From NCBI GenBank assembly GCA_948144175.1, contig CANXME010002559.1, positions 124,001 through 188,000 on the forward strand: a stretch of DNA of 64,000 nt. Reading direction: 5' to 3'. The notes beneath the pieces were generated by a model. That model saw only the letters and a program-made list of their open reading frames with translations. It had not been told where the DNA came from and did no database searches. Both the position numbers and the translations under genes were made by a program. How positions within the stretch are numbered: the first letter of the stretch is position 1; the number at the start of each line of letters is the position of its first letter. Below, one piece after another: positions 1-10,335 of the stretch. This stretch comes from Closterium sp. NIES-65 (lineage: Eukaryota > Streptophyta > Zygnematophyceae > Desmidiales > Closteriaceae).

Positions 1-800
1 CTTTGGAATATCTCCACATAAGGATCTTGTAAGCTAGCAGGAAGTAGTGTAGTATAGCAACCTCGGCTATCCCTCTACACCGCTAGTTCGTCTTGTTGAT
101 AACGCTCTTGGCGTTCGATGTTAACAGGTAGACGTTCTACTGCGAGGTAAGCTTGGTTCCTTTTCTTGTAACGAGTGTTTTGTGCACAGGTTCCTGGGTT
201 CCTCCACTCTTCCTCTTGACGTGGATACCTGCTCCAAACTTCTGGGAAAGGTGAGTACTGCTGCCTACGTTTCCTTACTAACCTCCAGGTGCTGTACTAA
301 TCCAGCGTGTCAAACTTACGGGAATCACTCCCTGTCTGACGATGGCGGTGGTTCTTCCCATAATTTCGGGAGTCTGGTTTCTTATCCATTTGCCTAGCAT
401 TTCGGCCTTGTTCGGACTCTCGTTTGGACCTTGTTTGGATACCCTTCACCATGCAAGCCTATTGCGGCGTTTCTGTTTCGTCCTTCTGACCCCAGCCTGA
501 CTCAGCCATGGCAAAGACAGCGCAATGCTCCCCGTGATAACCTGGTTACTAAGCTTCGCGCACATGTGCTCATTACCGACTCGGACTGCCGATCTGGCGT
601 CCAGTCAACCTCCCTTGGTTGCTATGGCCATCGCGAAGGCACCAAATCACTCTCGAATCGCTTTATCCTCTTCATTGCACGGTCTGGCTCGCTGCCTTTC
701 CACGCTTTCTCGCTTCCTGACGTGAAAGACAATCCCTCCCCATTCTTGTTCGTGTATAAATCAAGGCCTCTGGCTAGCTTAAACGTACCCCTCGCAACCA
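1..800. other. no supported gene; flank of a decayed ORF
   Basis: I see no recognisable domain here. A 137-codon plus-strand frame at 431-844 runs into an acidic stretch (MDTEHNPDHVMTEE, from 801) that stops at 842-844. This may be the 5' end or leader of the decayed ORF that continues past 868. No repeat or RNA gene was recognised. Confidence 0.4.
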
Positions 801-867
801 TGGATACTGAGCACAACCCTGATCATGTCATGACGGAGGAGTAGATCCCCGTGGGAGACGAAACACT

Positions 868-1206
868 TGATGAGCTCGGGCAGGATTCCTCGAGGATCTT
901 CCTGATGGAGCCCTTCCCGATCTCCATGATGGTGCTGCGACCTCCCTCCCTGGCGGTGCTCAATCGACCCCGACGGGTGAACCCGCCGCCAAAAAGCTGT
1001 GTAGTGAGGGGCAACCCTCGGCTGCCGGTGCCTCCGGCGTCGCCTCGGCGTCTCACTCGGCGCCTCCCCAGATTCCCCGCGCGAGCTCTTCCGGTAGCTT
1101 TGCCGCAACGGGCCCTACGCCTGTCCGCACGCCTGCTCCCTCCGCACCTCGTCCGGCGCCTGCTTCCCGCTCTCGGCCTGCGCCGCCGGACCCTGAACCT
1201 AAGCTT
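868..1206 (+). pseudogene. decayed retroelement ORF1-like frame, 5' segment
   Basis: After a TGA near 868 one frame is open to the copia insertion at 1207. It reads as an Ala/Pro/Ser-rich linker with phrases such as GEPAAKKLCSEGQPSA and RPAPASRSRPAPPDPEPKL. Removing the copia element and one AGCTT copy continues this frame directly into 8381 (VVAGLATGLAPNARYRN), so 868-1206 and 8376-9278 were one ORF. Composition and the downstream RNA-binding-like and Cys/His segments suggest ORF1 (gag-like) of a non-LTR element, but that is an inference. At least one frameshift separates it from the 801 start. Confidence 0.45.
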
Positions 1207-1343
1207 TGTCAGAATATATCTATAGCTTATACTGTTGTGTAGGCTGTAGTGGGGTATCCCATAGGGGGTACAACCCAGTTAGGGTTTCATATTTGTACTG
1301 CATTCATTCATAGTTCATCCATTCCTGTTCTCTTACTTTCACA
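1207..1343 (+). repeat. 5' LTR of copia-1 (137 bp)
   Basis: It begins TGTCAGAATATATC, ends ACTTTCACA, and matches the copy at 8239-8375. At 137 bp it is short even for copia. It shares a GTGTAGGCTGTAGTGGGGTA-like core and a later TTAGGGTTTC-like block with the LTRs at 26396 and 31315. Confidence 0.95.
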
Positions 1344-1357
1344 TGGTATCAGAGCGG
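1344..1357 (+). other. primer binding site (initiator Met tRNA type)
   Basis: TGGTATCAGAGCGG follows the LTR directly. TGGTATCAGAGC is the usual plant copia site, complementary to the 3' end of initiator tRNA-Met. Confidence 0.9.
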
Positions 1358-1600
1358 TCTCGGGTTCGAATCTCGGTGTATGCACATGTTGGCCGTTGCC
1401 ATTGTGCTCAGTCCTGGGCCTCCCACTGTGGGGGGGGTGTCAGTAGAGCTACACTGTGAGATCCCCGATCGATCCTAAGGGGGGTTACAGGCGCGTTTGC
1501 CTGGGGGGTTATGGGCGCACTGACCCGCTACTGAAATAAGCCCTTTTATCCCAATGGTCTAGTGGTTGGGATTCTGACATGGTATAGAGCGGGTCCTTCC
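1358..1600 (+). other. extra leader segment with tRNA-like A box and second PBS-like site
   Basis: Between the true primer site and 1580 lies about 220 bp that the leaders of the two other copia elements lack. At 1555-1574 it has TGGTCTAGTGGTTGGGATTC, which looks like the 5' half of a tRNA (A-box region, close to tRNA-Glu). At 1580-1590 a second TGGTATAGAGC appears, followed by the leader start (GGGCCCACC) that directly follows the primer site in copia-2. It may be a captured fragment or a duplicated leader. Confidence 0.55.
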
Positions 1601-1679
1601 TAAGGACCGTTTTTTTTAGGGCCCACCGAAGCGCGCCCCGAGGCGCGCATTTTTTTCAGCGACTCTCCGAGTCGCACTT

Positions 1680-2200
1680 CCTCTCGCGGCTCCGCCGCCC
1701 ACCTTTCGAGCGGCCCCGCCCTTTAGCGGCCCCGCCCTGTCGCGGCCCCGCCCTCTAGCGGCCCCGCCCCGTTGCGGCCCCACCCTGACGCAGCCCCGCC
1801 CCTTTGCGGCCCCTGCCCCGTCGCGGCCCAGCCAGCCCCGTCGGGGCCCCGCCCCGTCACGGCCCAGCCGCCCCTTCGCGGCCCACCCACCCCGTCGCGG
1901 CCCCGTCGCCCCGTCACGGCCCAGCCCCGTCGCGGCCCAGCCGCCCCGTCGCGGCCCAGCTCCGTCGCGGCCCAGCCGCCCCGTCGCGGCCCAGCCCCGT
2001 CGCTGCCCAGCCGCCCCGTCGCGGCCCAGCCCCGTCACGGCCCAGCCGCCCCGTCGCGGCCCCGCCCCGTCCCGGCCCAGCCGCCCCGTCGCGGCCCGGT
2101 CGCCCCGTCACGGCCCCGCCGCCCCGTCGCGGCCCCGCCCCATCCCGGCCCAGCAGCCCCGTCGCGGGCCGGTCGCCTCCTGACGGCCCCGCCGTCCCTT
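1680..2200 (+). repeat. GC-rich tandem array in copia-1 leader
   Basis: Degenerate tandem units close to CGTCGCGGCCCAGCCGCCCC. Long open frames on both strands (for example 1772-2317 plus and 1616-2038 minus) are side effects of the repeat and are not called as genes. Confidence 0.85.
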
Positions 2201-2394
2201 GCTGACGGCCCCGCCGTCCCCTTCTACCGGCCCCGCTACTGCACCTTCTGGCCCCGCCGCTGCACCTACCGGCCCCCACCACCCCCCCTTTTCCCGTCGC
2301 CTATCGAGGCGACCTGAGGGGGCCGCCAGCAGAGGGGTGACAGGTGTGTGGCCTCCCCTGCTTCTCCTCCTCCTTCATCTCCCACTGCAGCAGC

Positions 2395-2645
2395 CGAGCC
2401 GCTCACCTGCAGCAGCCGAGCCGCCCCACCGCCGAGCCGCCCTGCGCCCGAGCCGCCCAGCAGCCGAGCCGCCCAGCAGCCGAGCCGCCCTGCCGCCGAG
2501 CCGCCGGGTCGCTGAGCTGCTGAGCTGCAGTTGCTGCCGAGGCGCCCTGCCGCCGAGTCGCCGAGCTGCTGAGCTACAGTTGCTGCCGAGCCGCCTTGCC
2601 GCCGAGCCGCCCGAGTCGCCCGAGCTGCCGAGCCGCTGAGTCGCC
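2395..2645 (+). repeat. AGCCGAGCCGCC-type tandem array
   Basis: Tandem units of 10-14 bp built on GCCGAGCCGCC, directly upstream of the polyprotein. Copia-2 has the same kind of array at about 27178-27400, so it is a conserved leader feature. Confidence 0.8.
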
Positions 2646-5600
2646 GAGCCTACTCTTCCCACCACTGGTGAGCTCTTGCCCTGCTAGCACGCTGCGCGTC
2701 GCCTGCTTGCCTGCCTGTCTGCCTTTTGGCTTGCCTGGCTGCCTGCCTTCCTGCTGCTGGTCCTGCTCCTGCTTCTACTTGCGGAGCCAGATGCAGCAAC
2801 AGCGACGCCTGCGTGAGTCCCTCACGCCCCAGCAGCTGCGTGAGTGGTACGCTGGTTGGGGCTGTAGGGGTGGCGGCGCTACTCCTACTACCACTCCTGC
2901 TGCTTCTACTCGTGGTGGCGGCCAGATGCAGCTCCCGCGACCCTCTCGCGTGTCCCTCACGCCTCGCCAGCTTCGTGAGTGGTACGCTCAGAGTGGAGGG
3001 TCTCTCAGTGCTGTTCGCTGCTCTTACGTGATTCGCACTGGTACTCGGACTGGTCAGCCGTGTGGGACACCTAGTCATACACACTCCCGCTGCATCGCCC
3101 GTCTGAGCGACGCCTGGCGTACCGTGTTTGGCGACGAGGCTGAGCTTCCCGACTGGGTGGAGTTGCTTAGGCAGAGGGTAGATATATATGCTCTTGACTA
3201 TGATGCTATTCTCACTGCCATGTATGCATTGCCTACTAGTGCTGACCGTGCCGATCCCCTGTGCGTCCCGCCTGACCCAGGTATAGGACCTGCTGCTCTA
3301 GCTACTGGTGAGGCTGCTGCTCTAGGTGCTAGTGCGTCTCCTGCTCCAGGTACAGGTGCGGCTGCTGCTATAGGTGCTAGTGAGTCTGCTTCCTCAGGTG
3401 CGGGTGAGGCTGCGCTCTCAGGTACCGCGTTGGCTTCAGCCTCCCTCACCTTTACACTTGACTCTGGGGCTTCTCGCTCCTTCTTTCGGGACCGCACCAC
3501 ACTCACGCCGCTTGGTCGGCCGGTTGCAGTCTCCCTGGCTGACCCCTCTGGGGGTCCTGTCCTCACTCGCTTTTCCACTGTCCTCCCGTGTCCGGCTGCC
3601 CCCTCGGGCACCCTGTCTGGCCTGTACCTCCCCTCGTTCTCGACGAACTTGGTGAGTAGTGCAGACCTACAGGATGCGGGGGTTCACCAGTTCACTCCTG
3701 CGAGTCAGCGGGTGACCCACTGCACGGACGCACGCACAGGCCGGCACCTGGCCACGTTCTCGCGTCGGCCGGGGTCGAGCCTCTACACCCTGACCACTGA
3801 GTCTCCTCCTGTCCCCGCGTCCGGTCAGGTAGCAGCGTCGGGTCAGGTGTTTGCTGCTGCGTCCAGGTCTGGTCCTGAGTCTGCCCCCTGTTCGTGTCGC
3901 CTCCTGTCTCACGAGACTCTCCTGTGGCACCACCGTCTAGGCCACCCCTCCTTGCCCCGTCTTCGGAGCATGGCTTCCCGTGTCCTTGTCTCTGGTCTTC
4001 CCCAGTCTCTCCCTCCCCTTCCTTCGGGACCAGGACCTTCCTGTGTCCCCTGTGTCAAGGGGCGCCTCAGGGCTGCTCCTCACTCCTCCCAGTTTCCCCC
4101 GACAGAGGCTCCTCTGCAGACGCTTCACATGGACGTGTGGGGCCCGGCCCCCGTCCGTGGGCAGGGTCACGAGCGCTACTTCCTGTTGGTGGTTGACGAC
4201 TACTCGCGTTACACCTCAGTCTTCCCCTTGCGCAGCAAGGGTGCTGTCACTGAGGTGCTGATCGACTGGATCCGCGAGGCTCGTCTCCAGCTCAGGAGGA
4301 GCTTCGGCTCGGACTTTCCTGTTCTGCGTCTGCACTCTGACCGAGGTGGGGAGTTCTCCTCTCGCCTTCTGCGAGACTACTGTCGTGCACAGGGGATCCG
4401 CCAGACCTTTACGCTTCCGGACTCTCCACAGCAAAATGGGATAGCTGAGCGCCGCATTGGCATGGTCATGGATGTCGCTCGTACGTCCATGATGCATGCG
4501 GCTGCCCCCCATTTTCTGTGGCCGTTTGCGGTTCTGTACGCGGAGCATCAGCTCAACCTTCACCCCAGGGTCTCTCGGCCCGCGATGTCCCCAGTGTTAC
4601 TGTGGACGGGGAAGGTCGGCGATGCGTCTGCGTTCCGTGTCTGGGGATCTCGGGCGTTTGTCCGCGACTTGTCTGCGGACAAGCTGTCCCCCCGTGCTGC
4701 TCCCTGTGTCTTCCTTGGCTTCCCCCCTGACGCTCCAGGGTGGCAGTTCTACCACCCCTCCTCTCGTCGCGTTCTGTCCTCCCAGGACGTCACGTTCGAC
4801 GAGTCAGTCCCCTTCTACCGCCTCTTCCCCTACCGTACTCCTTCCCTCCCCCCCCCACCGGACTTCCTGGTACCAGTTCCCCCCCCGGTAGACCCCCTCC
4901 CCCCTCAGGTTCCTGCCCCTTCAGGTGTGTCCCAGGTAGACACAGTTGAGCCAGTCAAGGTTGCTGCTGAGTCTGGTCCTGCTGCGGGTGCTGAGCCTGG
5001 GGGTGCTGCTGCTGGGGGTGCTGAGCCTGGGGGTGCTGAGTCTGGGGGTGCTGAGCCGGGGGGTGCTGAGCCGGAGGGTGCTACGTCCGGAGCTGCTGAG
5101 CCTGGGGGTGCTGGGCCTGGAGGTGCGGAGCCTGCGCCTGCTGGACCTGGGGGCTCTCCGGTTCTTCCGTCTCGACGGGAGCCGCTCTCTCCACAGGAGC
5201 TGCGCGAGTGGTTTGCTCGCCGCTGGAGGCGTGCTGCTGGAGCTGGAGCTTCTTCGCCTGCTGAGGGTGCTGGTGCTGCCGGTCCCGGAGCTGCTGGGCC
5301 TGCGGGTCCTCCTGGAGCTGGAGCTACTGAGCCTGGGGGTGCTGAGTCTGGAGCTGCTGAGCCTAGAGGTGCTGAGTCTGGAGCTGTTGAGCCTGGGGGT
5401 GCTACGTCTGGAGCTGTTGTGCCTGGGGGTGCTGAGTCTGGAGCTGCTGAGCCTGGGGTTTCTCCTGCTACTGCGTCTCGCCGGGAGCCCCTCTCTCCAC
5501 AGGAGCTGCGCGAGTGGTTTGCTCGCCGCTGGAGGCATACTGCTGGAGCTGGAGCTTCGTCGACCGTCGAGGGTGCTGGTGCTGCCGGTCCCGGAGCTGC

Positions 5601-8031
5601 TGGGCCTGCGGGTCCTACTGGAGCTGGAGCTGCTGAGGGTGTTGGTGCTGAGACTACTGCTGTCTGTCCTGGCGGTGGTTCTGCTACTGGTGCTGCTGGA
5701 GGTCCTGCCGCTGGAGGTGTTGGTGGCGCTCGTGCTGTCGCTGAGGGTGCTGGTGCTGTCCCTGCTGAGTCTGGAGCTGCCGCGCGGCCTCGGCCGTACT
5801 TCGTTCCGCTCCTACAGCAGGTTCTTGGTCTTTCTCCTTCGGTAGAGTGTCCACAGCCTGTCCAGTCGCAGTCCCTGCTGGAGCCTTCCTCTCCACTACC
5901 TGCTCCCTCTCCTTACACTGGTCCTACTGGAGGTCTTGCTGAGCGTCGTGAGCCTACGTCTCGTCCCGCGTCGCCTGTTCGTGCTGCTCGCGCTAGTGGT
6001 CGCAGTTCGCGTCAGCGTCCTCCTCCTGTCCCTGGCACGCACCGGATGTCTTTGCGTCCGTCCACTGCTCCCCTGCGTGCCCCTTTGCCTTCTCCTCCTG
6101 AGTCCTCTCTTCCTGCGCTTGCCGACCCTGAGTCGGACTCTCTTCGTGCTGCCAGTCCTACTGTCACGCATCTGCTTGCTACTGTCGTCACTGACCCCTC
6201 TTTTGAGTCCACTGCTGCGTCTGCTCTTGTCGCTGAGCTCGTCGACTTTGCTGCTCGCTGTCGTCTTGACTACGCTGCTAGTCCTGTTGCTGAGTCTGCG
6301 TCTTTCTGTCCTCCGTCCGTTGGGGGTGAGTGTGCTGTTGGCACGGACGTCCTAGAGGACAGGCAGGAGGAGTTACAGTGTCTAGCGGCTGCTTCACCTC
6401 ATCTCGCGTCTGTACTGCTTGCCCCTGAGGGAGACCCGGATGCACTAGACATCCCGACTCCGCGTTCTTACGCGGAGGCCGTAGAGGGTCCCTACTCCTC
6501 TCAGTGGCAGGCAGCTATGGATGCAGAGATGGCTTCCTGGAAGTCCACAGGCACCTACGTTGACGCGGTTCCCCCTCCTGGGGCGAACATCGTCAGTGGC
6601 ATGTGGATCTTCAGGGTGAAGCGGCCGCCGGGCTCTCCACCTGTCTTCAAGGCGCGGTACGTTGCTCGTGGCTTCAGTCAGCGGCAGGGAGTTGACTACT
6701 TTCAGACCTTCTCTCCCACCCCGAAGATGACCACTCTTCGGGTGCTGCTGCACATAGCCGCTCAGCGCGACTACGAGCTTCACTCTCTCGACTTCAGCAC
6801 TGCGTTCCTGCAGGGTAGCCTGCACGAGGAGATCTGGCTGCGCCGTCCGCCTGGCTTCACTGGGACTTTCCCTCCTGGCACCCAGTGGAGCCTCTGACGG
6901 CCAGTCTACGGTCTCCGCCAGGCACCGCGTGAGTGGCACGACACACTGAGGACTACGCTTGCGGCTCTTGGGTTTGCTCCTTCTACTGCTGACCCGTCGC
7001 TGTTTCTGCGCACCGACACTTCCCTGCCGCCGTTCTACATCCTTGTGTACGTCGACGACTTGGTCTTTGCCACAGCGGACACTGCTGGACTCGCCTACGT
7101 GAAGTTCGAGCTGCAGAAGAGACACACGTGCACAGAGCTGGGTGAACTGCGCAGCTACCTTGGCTTGCAGATCACTCGGGACAGAGCACGCCGCACCATT
7201 ACCTTGACTCAGTCACACATGGTGCAGCAGGTCCTTCAGCGCTTCGGCTTCACGTACTCCTCGCCTCAGGCCACTCCTCTGCCTACTCGCCACTCACTCT
7301 CAGCTCTGCCTTCGGATGAGTCCGTAGAGTCGAGTGGTCCGTATGCAGAGCTTGTTGGCTGCCTCATGTACGTGATGACTTGCACACGACCTGACCTTGC
7401 ATACCCTCTGAGCATCCTTGCACGCTATGTTGCTCCTGGGAGACACCGACCAGAGCACATGGCTGCAGCGAAGAGGGTATTGCGCTACCTGTGCAGTACG
7501 TCGGGCATGGGGCTAGTGCTTGGAGGGCGGAGTCCAGTGGTCCTTACAGGCCACGCGGACGCTTCTTGGGCTGACGACCAGGCTACGCAGCGGTCGTCAC
7601 AGGGTTACACCTTCAGCCTTGGTTCCGGCTCTGTCTCGTGGCGGTCTACTCGCTCGTCTTCGGTTCTCGGCTCCAGTTGTGAGGCTGAGATCTACGCCGG
7701 GGCCATGGCTGCACAGGAGCTTCGTTGGCTCACCTACCTGCTGACTGACCTTGGAGAGCCGCCTCGTTCTCCTCCAGTGCTGTACGTAGACAACAAGGCC
7801 ATGCTGGCCTTGTGTCGAGAGCAGCGCTTGGAGCACAGAACGAAGCACATTGCTCTCCGCTACTTCCTTGCTCGTGAGCTGCAGCAGCGTGGTCAGTTGC
7901 GACTTGCGTACGTGGCCTCTGAGGCCAACACTGCTGATGTGTTCACCAAGGCACTCGCGCCTTGTGACCATCAGCGCTTTTGCACCCAGCTGGGTCTTGT
8001 GCCTGTCTTGCCTCACTTGCTCTCCTCTTGA
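2596..8031 (+). CDS. copia Gag-Pol polyprotein with one in-frame TGA and no Gag core
   Basis: One frame runs 2596-8031, broken only by TGA at 6895-6897; the first ATG is in repeat DNA, so the start is uncertain. In order: two LREWYA motifs (about 2815-2985); a Cys/His motif from CSYVIRTG (about 3020-3095); protease FTLDSGASRSFF (about 3450-3485); GAG-pre-integrase H-H-C-C around LLWHHRLGHP...CVPC; integrase with D in HMDVWG, D in LHSDRGGEF and E in QQNGIAERR; a long Gly/Ala/Glu/Pro linker with two LREWFARRW motifs (about 4960-5820); reverse transcriptase starting about 6500, with YVDDL at about 7047; and RNase H (HADASWADD to about 7990). The two other copies start with a Gag core (DLHLFL...LPYLFP) that is absent here. 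The TGA falls in RT where copia-3 has an Arg codon. Confidence 0.92.
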
Positions 8032-8238
8032 CTTTACTTGTACTGTGACTATATATATACCTGCTCTTGCTTGTCTAGCTTTATATATATGTGTCTGTAC
8101 TCTTGCATGTGAACTGGTCTTTGGCCTTACTCTTGTGCTCGGACTGTGTGGTGACTTTGTGATCCACCCTGAGCTTGCTTTGCTTTGCTTGACTGGTCTT
8201 GTGACCCCTTGTTCTCCCCCACTTTGCCTATGGGGGTG
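8032..8238 (+). other. 3' untranslated part and polypurine tract of copia-1
   Basis: Non-coding, T-rich, with two short (TA)n runs. TGGGGGTG at 8231-8238 touches the 3' LTR and is the likely polypurine tract that primes second-strand synthesis. Confidence 0.7.
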
Positions 8239-8375
8239 TGTCAGAATATATCTATAGCTTATACTGTTGTGTAGGCTGTAGTGGGGTATCCCATAGGGGG
8301 TACAACCCAGTTAGGGTTTCATATTTGTACTGCATTCATTCATAGTTCATCCATTCCTGTTCTCTTACTTTCACA
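8239..8375 (+). repeat. 3' LTR of copia-1 (137 bp)
   Basis: Same length and sequence as 1207-1343, followed by the AGCTT target duplication at 8376-8380. Confidence 0.95.
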
Positions 8376-9278
8376 AGCTTGTTGTTGCTGGACTGGCCAC
8401 AGGCCTCGCCCCTAACGCTCGATATCGGAATCTCCGCAGCCACCGTACGACGGTCCGAACGGTCCTGCAGGCGTTGATGCGCAACACACAGTCGATGGTC
8501 GACATCATTTTCCCTTAATCCTTGGTGGAGGAGGTTCGTGCAGCTATGCTTGTGCGCATCTCTTCTCTCATCAACGGTCAGGCCTTCAATGGCGTCATTC
8601 CGTCGAATGAATCTGCTGCTGGTGAGGCCTTGCGGCTCCCTCGCCGCACCTATTCCAGGCACTCTTACTCTTCGCCCTCAGCTAATGACGCCAGAATTTT
8701 CCGCAGTCTGTTCCCGGTTACTGTGCGTTTGCCTAACAATCGTGTGGTGGAAGTCAAAGTTTTCTCTAACCCGAACGAGGAGTTTACGATCGCTCGAGCC
8801 AGGGGCGATACCCATCTGGTCCTCCGCAACGTGCCCCTGGGCTACTCTCCTGACCGCCTGCGCAGTACCCTCCTGGCGGATACGACCGAGGCCGGCCTGC
8901 CCTGCCTGTCCGACCTCCGCCTGTTCCATCGGCTCAAAGACCCGTACGACGAGTCTGCGTATTCTCAGCTGCTCGGGCTTCCCGTTGCTGCGGATGGTGA
9001 CGCTGGCTTCGATCGCATCTCATCAGTCCTCTGGCTTTCTCAGCAGGAGGACCCTGTGCTTCTCAATATTTCGTCTCACTCGTGCACCGTGTGCTCCAGT
9101 AACCACCGGGTGGTTGACCACGCGTGCTTCGGTCTCACCCGTCGCGCGCGACTTCTCAACCGCCACACCATCTCGATGGCTCAGCTCCAGTCTGTTAACG
9201 GTACTGTATTCACTAGCTGGCGCTTCTGGTTTTCTCCCGTGGCGCAGGTTTTTCGGTTCTTAATCTTCGTGTTTCTCT
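8376..9278 (+). pseudogene. decayed retroelement ORF1-like frame, middle segment
   Basis: This continues the frame of 868-1206 after the copia insertion. It reads VVAGLATGLAPNARYRN..., has a TAA at about 8516, then stays open from about 8522 to 9278. VRLPNNRVVEVKVFS followed by LVLRNVPLGYSPDRLRSTL resembles the RNA-recognition-like fold of LINE ORF1 or DUF4283-type Gag proteins. A Cys/His cluster, CTVCSSNHRVVDHAC, follows at about 9081-9125. Identification as non-LTR ORF1 rests on these weak similarities. The frame is cut at 9279 by an LTR element with target duplication TCTCT. Confidence 0.5.
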
Positions 9279-9545
9279 TGTCGAAATATGAAAGAATGAG
9301 GATTAACGAGTAGTTTAAACTAGGGCCTAGGCTTAGTAGCCTAGGCCCAACTAGTATGTCGAGCGGGTTTTGCCTAGGGTGAGATTCGAGTGAGTTGAGA
9401 GAGAAGTTGGGAGAAATGAGGGTTTCACTATAGGTTTCGAAGTACACATAGCAAAGGAAACAAATAAAGAGGTGCACCACCTACAAATTTAATAACTACA
9501 CTACAGCTAGAACTACATGCAGTTATAATAAACATAATTCTGACA
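9279..9545 (-). repeat. 3' LTR of the minus-strand non-coding element
   Basis: On the plus strand it starts TGTCGAAATATG and ends AATTCTGACA. It is 267 bp and intact. Confidence 0.9.
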
Positions 9546-10024
9546 TCCCCCCGTAACTGCATGCAGGAATAGCTAAGTGCAGAGCACAACCTGCAGAGGT
9601 ACACCAACGAACAATAAAACAAGCAACAGCAGGTACTGCAGGCGGGCTAACTTTGAATGGTTACCCCCTCCATCTCCTCACCCTCCTCCTTCCCCTCCCC
9701 CACACTGCTGCAGGAGCAGCAGAGAGGGGGGGAAGAGAGGAGAGGTGGAGGGACGGCTGCTGGTTGCCTCACACCCGCCACCCCGGTGCCACCCCCCCTG
9801 CTCCCCCACACCCTCACACCCTCCCCCCCAGCGGCAGCTGCAGCAGTGGGTACGAAAGGAGGAGGAGGGGAAGGGAAGGAGACGACCCAGCACTCCAACA
9901 CCCGCCACCCCCATACCCTCCTCCCCACGGCTGCAGGGAGACAAAGGAGGAGGGGGTGGGCGGGAAGAAAGCCGCAGAGCGGCTAAACTGTGTCGGCGCT
10001 GATAGGTCAGGGGCGGCTGCAGGG

Positions 10025-10215
10025 CGAGCAGGGGCGGAAAGGCCCGTCGCGTGCCTCGGGGCGCACGACGGGTAAGTTTAAGTGAAAGGGCCCGATCGTG
10101 TGCCTCGGGGCGCACGACAAGCAGGGCACCGTCGCGTGCCACGGGGCGCACGACGGGCAAGTTTAGGGCATCGTCGCGTGCCACGGGGCGCGCGACGGGC
10201 AGAGAAGGAGTCACA
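10025..10215. repeat. tandem repeats inside the non-coding LTR element
   Basis: Four or so units close to GTCGCGTGCCTCGGGGCGCA followed by CGACGGGCAAGTTTA-like spacers. They cause overlapping open frames on both strands that I do not regard as genes. Confidence 0.7.
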
Positions 10216-10335
10216 CGCCAACCGGGGGCGGGACAAGGGAAAATCGCCACGCGCCCTAGGCGCGCAACCGAAAATTCGTAGCAGCGGAAACGTGAGGCGG
10301 GCGCACAGGCCAGAACGAACGTCGCTCTGATAGCA

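Larger units (their letters stand above)
1207..8375 (+). mobile_element. complete Ty1/copia LTR retrotransposon (copia-1)
   Basis: The element runs TG...CA and is bounded by 5-bp target duplications AGCTT at 1202-1206 and 8376-8380. The order is 5' LTR (1207-1343), primer site (1344-1357), long GC-rich leader, one Gag-Pol frame (2596-8031) and 3' LTR (8239-8375). The domain order protease, integrase, reverse transcriptase, RNase H is the Ty1/copia order. I found no difference between the two LTRs when reading them base by base, so the insertion is recent. It lies inside the decayed ORF1-like frame. The Gag core is missing and the RT carries an in-frame stop, so this copy is probably not autonomous. 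Confidence 0.95.

Noticed and set aside
1552-1625. A functional tRNA gene
   Set aside because: Only an A-box-like 5' half is visible; no matching anticodon arm, B box or acceptor pairing follows.
1616-2317. Long Pro/Arg/Gly-rich open frames on both strands
   Set aside because: They follow from the GC-rich tandem repeat, overlap on opposite strands and match no family.
4921-5845. Overlapping open frames opposite and out of frame to the copia linker
   Set aside because: Side effect of the GGTGCTGAGCCTGGG-type coding repeat in the Gag-Pol frame.
8522-9313. A functional single-exon gene
   Set aside because: Its frame starts before the copia insertion, has a TAA at about 8516 and is cut by another LTR element, so it is a broken retroelement ORF.
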